Assembly: GCA_027575805.1 (NCBI GenBank)
Contig: JANBPU010000322.1
Coordinates: 1-16,836 of the forward strand
Reading direction: 5' to 3'
Origin: Mycoemilia scoparia
Lineage: Eukaryota; Kickxellomycota; Kickxellomycetes; Kickxellales; Kickxellaceae
Length of the DNA: 16,836 nucleotides
The translations under genes and the position numbers were made by a program. The notes beneath the pieces were generated by a model. That model made no database searches, was not told the DNA's origin, and saw only the letters and a program-made list of their open reading frames with translations. Positions within the stretch are counted from its first letter, which is position 1; every line of letters starts with the position of its first letter. This document shows, one piece after another, positions 7,235 to 16,836 of the stretch.

Positions 7235-10200
7235 TTAATAAGGTTTTTGACGTGGTATATTTCTGCCACTATTGTTGATACTGGTACTTGGATATGGTGA
7301 TCTATAATGAGCCAAATTAACTGTAGATGCAGGACGACGTAATAATAATGGAGAAGAGCCGTTAGCACTGCTATTTACACCATTTCTTTGGCCAACAACA
7401 GCTAACGATGGAATCATATTTGGCGTCATATACCCCAACCTCTCAAGATCATCTGTAGCCACTGACAATCTTCCGTTCTCATCTCCTGTCATGGCCAGAT
7501 CTGCTGCGGCTGCTGCCTTTTGAAGCATGGCAAGCAGTGTGGGGTTACAGTGGGTTGGATTGCTTGCACTTCTACGTTTATTTCTTCTTTTCTGTGATCT
7601 GGCGGGACCACCAGATGAATTGGATGTTTGAATTGCCAGGCCTCGATGATTACTATTTCCATTCTTATTATTGCTGCTGCTACTGCTGCTGCTGTTGTTC
7701 CTGCTAGTACTGGCTCTGCCAGAATCTGATGTTGAAGATGAAGATGAAGCATCAGGAACTGATCGTGAATCTGTGCTTGATGCATCGATTTGACCAAGTC
7801 CTCGAACCAAATTTAGTTCCTTATGAACAACGTTTACAACACCACCACCACCACCACCACCACCACCACCGGCACCTGGACGACTGGATGGTTGTGATTG
7901 TATAGGAAACTCAGTTGTAGAGTTATTCCTTGTACTTCCAACAGGAGTATCACTATTGCTAGAAGAAAATTCCATGGCAAAGTCTCTCAGTTCAGGAGCC
8001 TTGTTAAAGATAGCTCGTGCCTTATATCTCTTTTCCGCTTCAAAGTCACCCCATCTCTTCATTACAATCTTTGAAGAATCAAACTCGCTATCCTCATCAG
8101 CATCATGTCCAGTATCTTTGCCCTCCCCAGTAACCTTGCGGGTCTCACCCCACGAGAAATCATCAAAGTGCCAGTAGGCATATACCGGGAGCACAAAATT
8201 CCAAATAGGCAGAGCAAAAAGATAGATGAACATCCATCCGACATAAACCAACTTTCGAGTAGTAAGGCCAATAAGAATGGCAGGCAAGAACAGAATGCAC
8301 GCCAAAAGGGCCAACGGAAGATAAGGAACAGGCCTGGTGAACGTCGAAATAATGACAATGTAGAGCGTGAAGGCGATAGCAGCGGGCAAGGCAATAGTAC
8401 CAATCAATTCCATGAAAATGACAAACTGCATAGAAAGACAGAAAGTACCGCACAGATCCTTGACAAGAACCAGCTCCATAAGATTGTGAACAGTTGAATT
8501 TATCCATCTACGTCTTTGGGAAAGGAGTACTTTGAATTTATCTGGAACCACGGTCTTGCACACAGCCGATGGAACAAATACCATCTTGCGCTTGGGGAAT
8601 GTTCTCAGCATCAGGGTAGACAAATACCGATCCTCACCCAAAAGCAGCAGATTCTTCTTATGCAGAGTATCAACAACATGTTCAGAGTAGTTTTCGACAA
8701 TGTTTGGGTTGGAGAGAATTGGGACCCAATAATTGTTGGTACCTTTGGGAGCCTTGATTCTGTACATACAGAAGCAGCCGGGGAGACAAGTGACGCCGCC
8801 AAACACAGATTCGAAAGCCTTGGCCAAGTGGTGAGAAATGTAGTACTCGAATACTTGGATTGCACTTACCCACGAGTCTCGCTTGTTGGCAATCTTGGTT
8901 TCGCCACAAAGCCCCATCACTTGTGGATCCTTTACCATGGCAGAAACCATGTAGGTCACAGAATCGCTGTAGATCTTTGTGTCGGCATCCACCATCAGGC
9001 ATATTTCAAAGTTATCGGGTGTGACCTTGGTTACATTCCACAGGGCATTGAACAGCTCATATTCGAGCTCAGTCATACGCTCGTCAAACATTACATGTTG
9101 GAGGAATCTCATAAGCAAAACCTGAGAATCTCGCTTGCCACGATTGCCTGGCTTCTTTTCGTTTGCCTCTTCTGGGCTCCCGCATTTGACAACAAGGACC
9201 ATTGGGACTCGCTCACGCTTGGCCTCTTGGGGTGAATTTTCTCCAGGAGCATAGTATCCAGCATAGATCTTGGCCATGTTTCTGCGCTTGGCTCCGGATG
9301 CGATGGCCACATAAGTATATGGCTGAACACGGTCGGGTGGAATAACAAAGTCTTTCATCATCGACAGACAAACGTCCGGCGTGTACATGTCTTCGCCTTC
9401 TCCTTTGATCAGGCCGTCACAAATGACAAAGATGCACTTGTGGAAACTGGGATAGTCAGTGCCTGCGAGAGAATCCAAAGTAGTGCGAATACCCTCTGCG
9501 CCCTCAGAATAGCAAGTCACAAGCAACAGCGTGTAAGCCAAAGGGAAGCCAAAGGTTGGGTGGGTGAGATTCAAAGGACCCGAAATGACTTGACTGGATG
9601 TTGGCATCTCACCGACTGGATAGCTTGCATATTCACTCTGAGTTACTGCCGTCAAACTTCCTTCGCCTTCGATGTCAGGATTAGATCCGTTTCCTACACC
9701 CCCATTAGACAAGGTTCCAGCAAAACTGCTATCGCCACCAGCATATTGGTTTTCACTAATATAGATCGAGCTAATGTTTCCACTACTACTGGCTACGGAT
9801 AACATGTTGGTTCCACTGCGACCACGTCTTGGTGTTCTTCTCTCTGCCGGTTCATCACCAGGATTGAATTGGGAGTATCTGCTAACAGTAGGAAGCCACG
9901 GCAACTTTTTAGCAGAAGAAAAAGAAGGATCACGGCCACCCCCACCACTACCAGCAGCAGCAGTAGTAGCAAGGTACGCAGGAGCAACAGAATATCTGAG
10001 ATCAATAACTTCTCGAGCTCTTCCACTATTGTGGTTGTTCTGATCGGCCCAAGCTTCGATTCTTTCAAGACGCTGCTTTCTTTCTTTGGGAGATTTTGAT
10101 ACAGGAGCACCGAGAGAGCGTGACATGAACCAGCCAAAGTACACGGCCATAAAGAACTTGGCAAATACAGCCCCCAGAATCACGATAAGCGAGACGTACA

Positions 10201-12418
10201 GTATGATGTTGGATATCATGCAGCCAGGCGTTATCGAGCTGATAGTACCAACTTTGACCAAATCGACCAAACATCTGGCCATGGCCTTTTCGGTATTCGA
10301 CGAAGCAAAGTACATCGTCAGGTCACGTCCATGGTACTTGGTGCCCTTCCTTAGACTGACTATTTTTGCGGGTAGCTGGACTTGAGGAAGAAGCCAGTCG
10401 AGTCTTTTCAGGTCAAGAACAGCGCCATTATACACGACCATATTTTTATGCATGGACTCCACATCTTTCCACTCATAGTATACCTGGCGTTTCGGCAATC
10501 TGTCCAGCCTGTTGCGCTGGCTGAGACTGTTGTGGCACAGAGCAGGATCAAAACTCTCGCTAGGATCAAAATCCTTGTTTCTGGCCGTGTCAGTTTCGAC
10601 CATCCGGCAAGGAAACGCGCTAACAACATTGCCATTGCGGCTAACAAAAGAAGTTCCATCGCTATCGTCGTACCTGAGAACACCCTTACAGTACCCATTA
10701 GGGTTTTGGAACAACAGGGACAGATCCATATACCCAGCACTAATACGCCCATTCAGCAAATCCCCGTCATCGCCGGTCATTTCGGTGGCAGGATGTTTAA
10801 AGTGCGTAAGATTATAGGCTTGGCCATTGACCACGGCCTCAGTGCCATCAATCTCATTGAACTTAACCCGATCTCTCTGCTGCTGTCCCGACAACCCGTT
10901 ACACAAAACCTGTTGCAAACCAAAAGTCAGGAATCCGATAATGGCCATGACCACAAGAATAAGACTGACCAGAGCAATCTTTTCACGCCATGCGGTTTGC
11001 ATCTTTTTGTCGCGCATCCCACCACACAGTGCCAGAATAGGCCCTGGTGCCCAGAAAGTAATAAATCTGGTATAGGCAGTCCACGGGCTGGGTAGTTTGC
11101 TGGTCTTTTGGCTGATGCTACACATGACCCGACCAACAAGCCCTGCCTTTTGCTTTTGGGCCACGACTGGGTGGTAAGACTGAAGGCTGTTGAAGTGGCC
11201 TCCGGAGTTTGCCAGCGAGGCCATGACAACGCTGTCGGCTCGGGTCAAGATGTTGCGTTTGCGGGTTTTGCTGTTTGGTCCGGCCGGTGCTGTTATATCC
11301 AGGCCTTGGCGCATGTATGTGTGGTAGTGGGGGTCGCCTGGCTGTGGGGCTGGCTGGCGTTCTGGTCGGAATAGCGAACGTCCGCGCTTTGATCGTTGTA
11401 ATTTCATTTGTGTGCCTCTCTTGTACTTCTTTGCTGACCCGTCATTAATACTACTATTACTGCTGCTGCTGGTATCACTATTTCCATGTCCCTGGGCATC
11501 ATTGTTCATGTTAGCATGTTTGTGAGCTCTACTTCGTTCTCTGGCTATTAAATGGTACCACAACAAAGAAGGAAGTACAGCAGAACCCAAGTTAGAAACA
11601 ATATTAAGAGTGTGGCGTGCATGCCTCTTATTAATGCATAATGTCTGTTGCTGCAAAGGTGAGTCAAAGTGCAGGGACCAAGGGGCTTTTACAATGCAAA
11701 AGGCCAAAGGATCTGCCCTTCCCTGTCGATGAGCGCGCACACACACACATACATGCACAGGCTTGTTTATTTTAACGCATTTTTGAGCAAAAGTAACAGA
11801 AGCTTCTTTTTCATTTAAAAAGAGGAAAAGGAGATACTTGCCTAGCTGCGCGGTTGATAATGGCTGTACAAGAGCAGAGTCATCTTGTTTTGGTATAGTA
11901 AAGGCAACTTGAGTCTGCCTCGCTGTTGTTTGGTTGGTATTAGGACCATGCCTTGAATCCCTTACATCTATAATTTGTTTATTTGTTGTTAGTAACAGCC
12001 ACCAAAAGGCAAGATTTCACTAGTGGTCGAATCTATGTTCAGCAGAGATGTGGGCCCTGGTATTTTGGCCCAATCACCAGCCATTTGCTATCCAACTACT
12101 CCTGGAGACCCATTTTGACTGAGGCCTTGTGGACTCTGACCAAAATGGCAATTTTATGACAGAGATGGCTAGGAAGAAGAACTATTAGAACTTACCAAAT
12201 CCATCAAATACTGTTGGCGACAAGGCATCCGTAGTCAAGTCACTTGCCCTTAGCTGGCGAGAAGTTGTGTTGGTATTATTGGGCTCTGCCACCGATTTGT
12301 TGCTCATTATTTGCTGTATAATTCTGCCAGCCTGGCGACCAGGAGGACGGCTGGTGCTTGGAAGCGGTCCGTCTCTGCCTCTACCAGGCGACTCGTCAAA
12401 TCCTTCACCAATTGTCAT
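7235..12418 (-). CDS. CHS3: Chitin synthase, class IV (Chs3-type), three exons
   Basis: Reconstructed exons are 12418-12196, 11967-11842 and 11544-7235 (1552 residues, phase-consistent). The enzyme polymerises UDP-GlcNAc into chitin at the plasma membrane. The N-terminal region is polar. A class IV block follows, with FWAPGPILALCGG and WREK near 282-305, a membrane segment at about 307-325, and a cytochrome-b5-like lumenal region (VVNGQAYNLTHFKHPA, about 354-369). A second membrane segment lies at about 561-586. In the GT2 core, CDG is near 825, the catalytic DAD at 969-971, LPGCF near 1037, GEDR at 1086-1089 and QRRRW at 1126-1130. A C-terminal membrane cluster at about 1150-1241 leads into WGETRKV. 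All expected catalytic motifs are intact. The roughly 270-residue tail after the membrane cluster is low in complexity (poly-Gly, poly-Ser, Asn) and makes the protein longer than yeast Chs3. The core is certain; the 5' exon structure is my inference. Confidence 0.95.
7841..7871. repeat. (ACC)n microsatellite encoding poly-Gly in chitin synthase
   Basis: About ten CCA units on the plus strand give the glycine run in the C-terminal tail. A nearby GCT/ACT-rich stretch at 7672-7697 gives poly-Ser. Both keep the frame when they change length. Confidence 0.85.
11545..11841 (-). other. Chitin synthase intron 2 (inferred GC-AG, 297 nt)
   Basis: The donor CTAG|GCAAGTATC is a full GC-type consensus; the acceptor is TTTAATAG at 11545, with a CTAAC branch candidate at 11595-11591. 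The phase is 1 on both sides. The intron length is divisible by three and it contains no in-frame stop, so retention would insert 99 hydrophobic-leaning residues. A competing solution removes only 11752-11651 (GTATGT to CTTTGCAG, phase 0). The polar N-terminus expected for the family favours the GC-AG reading. Confidence 0.55.
11968..12195 (-). other. Chitin synthase intron 1 (GT-AG, 228 nt)
   Basis: The donor is GATTTG|GTAAGT and the acceptor AAATTATAG, preceded by a perfect TACTAAC branch site about 25 nt upstream. The intron is phase 1, and the exon it leads into is open for 41 further codons, ending in TAQL. Confidence 0.75.
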
Positions 12419-15126
12419 TTATAATAGTGTAGAATAAAGTTATATACAAAATAGAAAAAGAAAAATAGAGGGAGAGAGAGAGAAAGGCGTTGGGGATGTA
12501 AAAAGACAGCCACGATCTAATGAAAATAAAGAGCTTTATAAAATGTATAAAATGAAAGATGCGCTTGGGAAATCTCTAGAGCTCACGCCAAAAGAAGAGA
12601 GGGGGAGACAAAAGAGATTTATAGCACAAATTAGTTTTGGAGCTGGGAATAGAAGAGGGAAGGAGGAGAAGGAGGATGTTGGTAGAGAAAATTCCCTAGC
12701 AATCAGTCTGGCCAAGAAGCGACTATATGAAAAAATGACAGGTGCAGGAGATACTAATAGTAAGACTAGTAATATTATTAACATTGATGGTGATGGAGCT
12801 CTAGAGTAAGGATAGTCTGTTCTATAAATACTTTTATGTTTTGTATAAACGCTTTACACGTCCAGTTAACATTAATAACAGTGAATCCATCTCAGTTAAA
12901 CTGCAGGAATCTTTTTATAGAATAGGGAGTGGCATCGGCTCCTCCTCCTCTTTTCCCCCAATTAAGCAAGCATGCAATGGTGAGATGTGTGGCATATCCT
13001 GAAAGCAAGTATATTGATATATTCTCTCTCTCTCTCTCTTTTTTGAGTGCGCGCGTTTTAGAACCGCAGGAATGGGAATAGAGAGGGTGATTCTATAAGG
13101 GATTGGGAAAGGCCATGACCATGGGATCCAAAGGAACAAACACTCATCCCTAAACAAATACAAGAGGAGCAAAAGAGCAAAGATTTTTTTGTAACATGAG
13201 GATGCGCAAGACAGAAAGGAGGCCAAAGAGATGTTGCAAACAAAAGTCTTTGGTGATGGTGGTGCAAGTGAATTTTCAATGGGCCTTGTGGATGCGATTC
13301 CAATCTATAAGGCACACTTGAGCTTGTGATTCGAAACTAGATTATATAACTAAAAGGAAGAGTCCAGCTGTTCTTTTCTTCGTAGCTGTTGTTAAGTGAA
13401 AGCCTATGGAAACATTGTGGCAATTGCTCCATCAATAAATCGGATATCCTCTAAGCCATGATGGCAGAGAAAACGCACTTCTGTTTCTTTTATCCAAGAG
13501 TTGGGATGCATAAGCAATAATGTTATCAGAACATGACTGTGAACAAGACAAACAAATTTCAACCTTTGCTTCTAATGTTGTAAATCTCTCTATCTCTCTC
13601 GCCCATCCTGTCTGTCTTGAATAAGCATATCGACTCCTGGTGAGCATTGCTAGCCAATTGAATTGCAATCAACATTGTTCCAATAAGACCTGGAAAATTG
13701 GTGATTGAAATAAAAATACTTTTGTGTAAAGACCCAAAAATGGTGGCGGCTATGTTGCACTGAATTTCACAGAGATTGATAGTAGCTGGCATGGCTTTTG
13801 GGTGTGTTGGATTCGCACACTGGTTCCTCTGGCGGTGAGGTGGTTTCTTGCTAATTATAGTGCTACGCTTTGTACCAGGGCAACCGGCGTGGTTTTGTTA
13901 AAGACGAGAGAACTGTGTTTGTACATTTAATCTATAGTATCAATAGAAAATGTGAATATGCCTGCATGCAAATACACACGCCCTGTGTGAACTACTATTT
14001 GGAATCGACAGTCTATTATTAGAACCAGTTCACCTTGCTATCATATACGGGTGTGCTTAAAGATGTGTGGGCAAAAGTCATCGTTCAAAGCTGTGCCTTT
14101 CTGCAGTGGCTGGGGGGATGAGAGGTTAAGCAGCTTACCTATATTTGTTTACTGTTCAACATGTTTGCGAATGCACCATAGCTTCATGCTTGGTAAGCCA
14201 ACTTCTAACCTAGTAGAAGGAATTCAATATTCTCTAAAGAGATATTACTGATGATACATATTTTTAGAACACACATAACCCTGCTGTAGTAGTATCAGTT
14301 GTTGCTGTTCCAATGTTTTGACCACAACCAGAATGAATATCCGTCAAACCAGCCCACATACAAGAAATTTATTTATAACTTTGATGAGCACTTGAATGAT
14401 AAAGTGTGGGGACACAAGTGGTCCATCGCTGGTCACTGGCAATATATAAAGAAATCAAACTTATGAACTAATGCTAGCAATTCTCACTGTATGCTAGTTA
14501 CTAAGAAACGTCATCATCATCATCGCATATGTCCTCATGGTATATGTCAAATGTACTATATGTGACATTGGTCGCATCGAATAACCCAAGCCCTATAAAT
14601 TCACCTCTCTGCAATTTTTGTGCCCAAAGATTTTACAACCAAACCAGGAACAAAAATTCCCTTGGGAAATTGGATAGCATGGCCTATAAAACTCACCTGG
14701 TTAGTAATTATTTATTCAAACAAAATGAATAGTCCAGAAGCAAAATGGTTTTGTGAGGTATGATAATCGGTTGATTCTCAGAGCAAACAAAGCCCGTTTT
14801 TGTGCATTTGGGATTTGAAGTTATACAATGCGGCTTTACTGTGTGTGTGTGTGAGTGTGTTCTATTTTAAAACCAGCCCAGATGTATGCGCCCAAGAAAA
14901 GAAAATAAGTTTGTTGGGTATTTGTGTATGGAAACTAAAAAGGAGAAGAGGACTATGTTGTCTAAATTTAGATCAGTACTGAGAAAATGCCTTTCCAGCT
15001 TAAAAACACAAGGATTCCCATAACTTATGCTGTGATTCCGTTTCGTTACCCAACGAATTATTATTGCTATTATTATAGCGATAAGAGGCTTCACAATATC
15101 TTGGCAAAGATTTCATCGCTTTTAAA
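12419..15126. other. 2.7-kb divergent region with no confident gene
   Basis: This separates the starts of chitin synthase (-) and the metaxin-like gene (+) and must carry both promoters. It contains a purine-rich ORF at 12543-12809, a (TC)n tract at 13023-13040, a CTATCTCTCTC run near 13589, and a (TG)n run near 14838-14854. Several coding-like but isolated open segments occur at about 14003-14192, 14299-14466 and 14529-14700, with splice-like edges I could not join in frame. I found no tRNA or rRNA signature. Confidence 0.5.
12543..12809 (+). CDS. Doubtful small basic/acidic ORF, 88 residues
   Basis: An ATG at 12543 opens 88 codons on the strand opposite chitin synthase, beginning 125 bp from that gene's ATG. 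The product is rich in Lys, Arg and Glu (KEERGRQKR, GKEEKEDVGRE), has one plausible helix (LAISLAKKRLYEKM) and ends in an acidic tail. No domain is recognised. The DNA is GA-rich, which suppresses stop codons, so the open frame could be chance or part of a leader. Confidence 0.25.
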   Translation: MYKMKDALGKSLELTPKEERGRQKRFIAQISFGAGNRRGKEEKEDVGRENSLAISLAKKRLYEKMTGAGDTNSKTSNIINIDGDGALE

Positions 15127-16203
15127 ATGTCAAACATCGGTATAATAAATCTTTTTAAAAAGGTCAAGGATACAATAACAACTCCTTGGGAACCTTTAGT
15201 AGTTTACCCTACACAGGTCACACCAGACCATCCACAAAAACCGACACTTTGGTGCTATGGCCCTGCCAAAGATCATGGTCTGACATCAGTTGATGTAAAC
15301 AGTCTTCGTTGGCAGGTAACTAAATAAAAAAGCCTTTCTCTACGCCCGCCTATTTATCTATTTGTCTTTTTAGATTAGTCGACTAATACCAAACACTGTG
15401 GGCGACTTCTAAAGACGCTGCTTAGATTTAAACATGTCGAGCATGGATGTAAATATGTTGATAACCCTAATGGCTCGCCCAATGGAAGGCTACCCTTCCT
15501 AGCCTTGCCAGATGGCACAGCAATCTCGGAGCTAAATATCATGGATCAACTACATAAAAATGCAAGTATCAATATATGCAAGTATATTATTAAGCGCAAT
15601 TCATTTGTGTAAACATCGCTTATTAATAATTTGAATTGGCAAAAACTACAGGGCTACATGAAAGATAATCTAGAAAAGCCCAGTGATAACCAGGACCCCG
15701 ACCAATTTGCATTTATTTCACTAGTCAAACACAGTCTTATCCCAGCCATTGTATTTAACGAATGGATTGAAGATGAAAACTATGACTATGCCACTAAATA
15801 TGATATTTCAGACTCTTTCCCACAACCTCTTGCCACAGTAATTGGTTTCAAAACGCGACAACAAACCCTAGAATGGCTGGGATCAAGGTCCACAACCAGT
15901 GGCAGTGGTGGTGATATTGTCGATGGCGAACATATTTACAAAAAGGCAGGTGATGCTCTTGAAGCATTAAATGAATTCCTTGGCGATCGGCCGTATTTTG
16001 ACTCAACAGCAAATCCTGGTGAGCTAGACGCGATTGTTTTTGCCTGTCTTCATCGGATATTAAATGGCCCAAGGCATGCGTCAGAACTTTATACGCTGCT
16101 TGTCGGAAAGAGAGGCAGCATCGAGGAGGAAGCTGGTAATGATGGGTATGTCAGACTCATTGAGTATGCTAGAAGAATCTGGGAACAATATTTTTCGACA
16201 TAA
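15127..16203 (+). CDS. MTX2: Metaxin-2-like SAM complex subunit, three exons
   Basis: Exons are 15127-15315, 15415-15561 and 15652-16203, joining in frame to 295 residues. Metaxins are cytosol-facing subunits of the mitochondrial outer-membrane sorting and assembly machinery, the counterparts of fungal Sam35/Sam37, and help insert beta-barrel proteins. The protein begins PWEPLVVYP near residue 20. It then has a GST-N/thioredoxin-like part (about 40-112, including LPFLALPDGTAISE) and a GST-C-like helical part with SLVKHSLIPAI near 135, RPYF at 225-228, ELDAIVF from 236 and a terminal ARRIWEQYF. These C-terminal motifs match the metaxin-2 pattern. There is no C-terminal membrane anchor, again as in metaxin 2 and unlike metaxin 1/Sam37. 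The length fits the family. The choice between Sam35 and Sam37 equivalence is less certain than the family call. Confidence 0.88.
15316..15414 (+). other. Metaxin intron 1 (GT-AG, 99 nt)
   Basis: The donor TGGCAG|GTAACT and acceptor TTCTAAAG make a phase 0 intron with a GACTAAT branch candidate about 30 nt before the acceptor. Joining gives LRWQ followed by TLLRFKHVEHG, a normal metaxin helix. Reading through meets TAA after three codons. Confidence 0.78.
15562..15651 (+). other. Metaxin intron 2 (inferred GC-AG, 90 nt)
   Basis: The donor AAAAAT|GCAAGTATC and acceptor AAACTACAG make a phase 0 intron. Joining gives DQLHKN followed by GYMKDN, which matches metaxin spacing. The nearby GT donors (GTATCA, GTATAT) are out of phase with the only good acceptor; a GTGTAA option is in phase but leaves a 43-nt intron. 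Confidence 0.65.
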
Positions 16204-16836
16204 GAGACAAAGTGTTCGGATGCCATGCAAGTGAGTATTAGAGTACTGATTTGCTCTTTTATTGTGTATTAACGCTGGAAGGGGGAGGGGAGGAGAAAAT
16301 GATGATAGATTTTGGCAATGTATCGTAATTTTTTGAGCCTTGACTGCCTGATTGCGCTTTTAGAGTTCAAATGGTAGACTTTAATCTTCTCTCTGACCTC
16401 CTCTCACCCTTTTGCATCAACAAATGGCACAACAATAATATTTTTGAATGTAATGATAGTGATCTAACATACATAAATGGTTTTTTATAGTTTTGTGACC
16501 CTAGAACTTGATAGATCTCTCAGCTTTTAATTACGGATGGCACCAATTCTCATATTCCAATTCTAAAAGACTTATTTTCTCGCATTTACAAATGTATTTG
16601 ACCACATGGGTGATAATTTTTGAAGAGTGAAAGTTTACTAGTAAAATTGGACATTGATTTGGCTGTGATTCCCCTATAAATATTCACCCTTCAAAAATTA
16701 TGATCCATTTGGCTGTAATTGCCCCTATAATCATTCATCCTTCAAAAATTATTGCCCACATGGCCACTTTTCATTTTTTGGCAGACCAAATTAGTATGGG
16801 TGTGGTCCCTATAGAATTTACCCATAATTTTTAATA
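16204..16836. other. Region downstream of metaxin, ending in dispersed repeats
   Basis: From 16204 to about 16600 the sequence is AT-rich, with no open frame or RNA signature and no AATAAA close to the stop. From 16602 it is repeat: a full palindromic element and then a degenerate unit (GTCCCTATAG, TTACCCATAATTTTT) that runs off the window edge. Confidence 0.6.
16602..16763 (+). mobile_element. MITE-like palindromic repeat, copy 2
   Basis: The 162-bp element has 30-bp terminal inverted repeats matching at 24 positions (CCACATGGGTGATAATTTTT against CCATGTGGGCAATAATTTTT, and onward). All six mismatches are transitions. Internally, two head-to-tail units of about 51 bp share TTTGGCTGT, CCCCTATAA and CCTTCAAAAATTAT. 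The bases CCACATGG stand at both outer edges. It is inverted relative to copy 1 and has no coding capacity. Confidence 0.62.

Noticed and set aside
8516..9235. 239-residue open frame on the plus strand
   Set aside because: It lies exactly opposite the conserved catalytic core of chitin synthase, has no recognisable domain, and is best explained by codon bias of the sense gene.
11653..11758. Starting chitin synthase at the GTG at 11758
   Set aside because: A GTG start is not expected for a nuclear fungal gene, and an ATG-led upstream exon (12418) joins in phase through good splice sites.
12915..13315. Two overlapping minus-strand open frames of 85-103 codons
   Set aside because: They run through TC/GA simple repeats, have low-complexity products, and show no domain, start context or splice support.
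13432..13792. Two overlapping minus-strand open frames of about 78 codons
   Set aside because: One begins MPATINLCEIQ and looks slightly membrane-like, but no homology, partner exon or promoter could be seen, and the two frames overlap each other.
14246..14300. Possible box C/D snoRNA (TGATGATA near 14249)
   Set aside because: No convincing D box, terminal stem or internal boxes could be paired with it.
12419..15126. tRNA or 5S rRNA gene in the large intergenic region
   Set aside because: No A-box/B-box pair (GGTTCGA type) with a foldable acceptor stem was found on either strand by eye.
16602..16763. CCACATGG at both edges as an 8-bp target-site duplication (hAT-like)
   Set aside because: The octamer is nearly its own reverse complement and so could equally be part of the inverted termini. 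Copy 1 shows an inverted, not direct, match at the same place. Left undecided rather than claimed.

Overview
The window is nuclear DNA from a fungus. The evidence is a complete class IV (yeast Chs3-type) chitin synthase gene, spliceosomal introns with consensus donors and a perfect TACTAAC branch site, and AATAAA poly(A) signals. AT-rich intergenic DNA, many trinucleotide and dinucleotide microsatellites, metazoan-like Lunapark and metaxin-2 genes and GC-AG introns would fit an early-diverging fungus (Mucoromycota or a related lineage). That placement is inference, and I cannot name the species.

Layout from left to right. Bases 1-630 (+) are the 3' end of a gene for a serine/threonine/alanine-rich tandem-repeat protein with a six-cysteine C-terminal domain. 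A convergent intergenic region (631-1340) carries one copy of a palindromic, MITE-like repeat. The Lunapark gene (1341-3755, -) has three exons, the first encoding only 8 residues. Upstream of it, in tandem, is an unrecognised small multi-pass membrane protein (4392-4949, -). A shared divergent upstream region (4950-5808) holds a (GA)16 tract and a short ORF that looks secretory. Then comes an orphan secreted-protein gene (5809-6741, +) with a clear signal peptide and dibasic sites. It converges on the chitin synthase gene (7235-12418, -), for which I reconstruct three exons and 1552 residues. About 2.7 kb without a confident gene follows (12419-15126), then a three-exon metaxin-2-like gene (15127-16203, +), then intergenic DNA with a second, inverted copy of the palindromic repeat (16602-16763).

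The genes are not an operon or pathway cluster. Lunapark shapes ER three-way junctions, chitin synthase makes cell-wall chitin after secretory transport, and metaxin acts in the mitochondrial outer membrane. They look like independent housekeeping genes interleaved with two lineage-specific surface or secreted proteins.

No prokaryote-type defence, CRISPR or phage system is present. The points most worth following up are: the near-identical inverted repeat copies bracketing the window; two GC-AG introns among the six I infer; a 297-nt stop-free, frame-preserving chitin synthase intron; and the secreted orphan with dibasic sites and recurring short amphipathic motifs.
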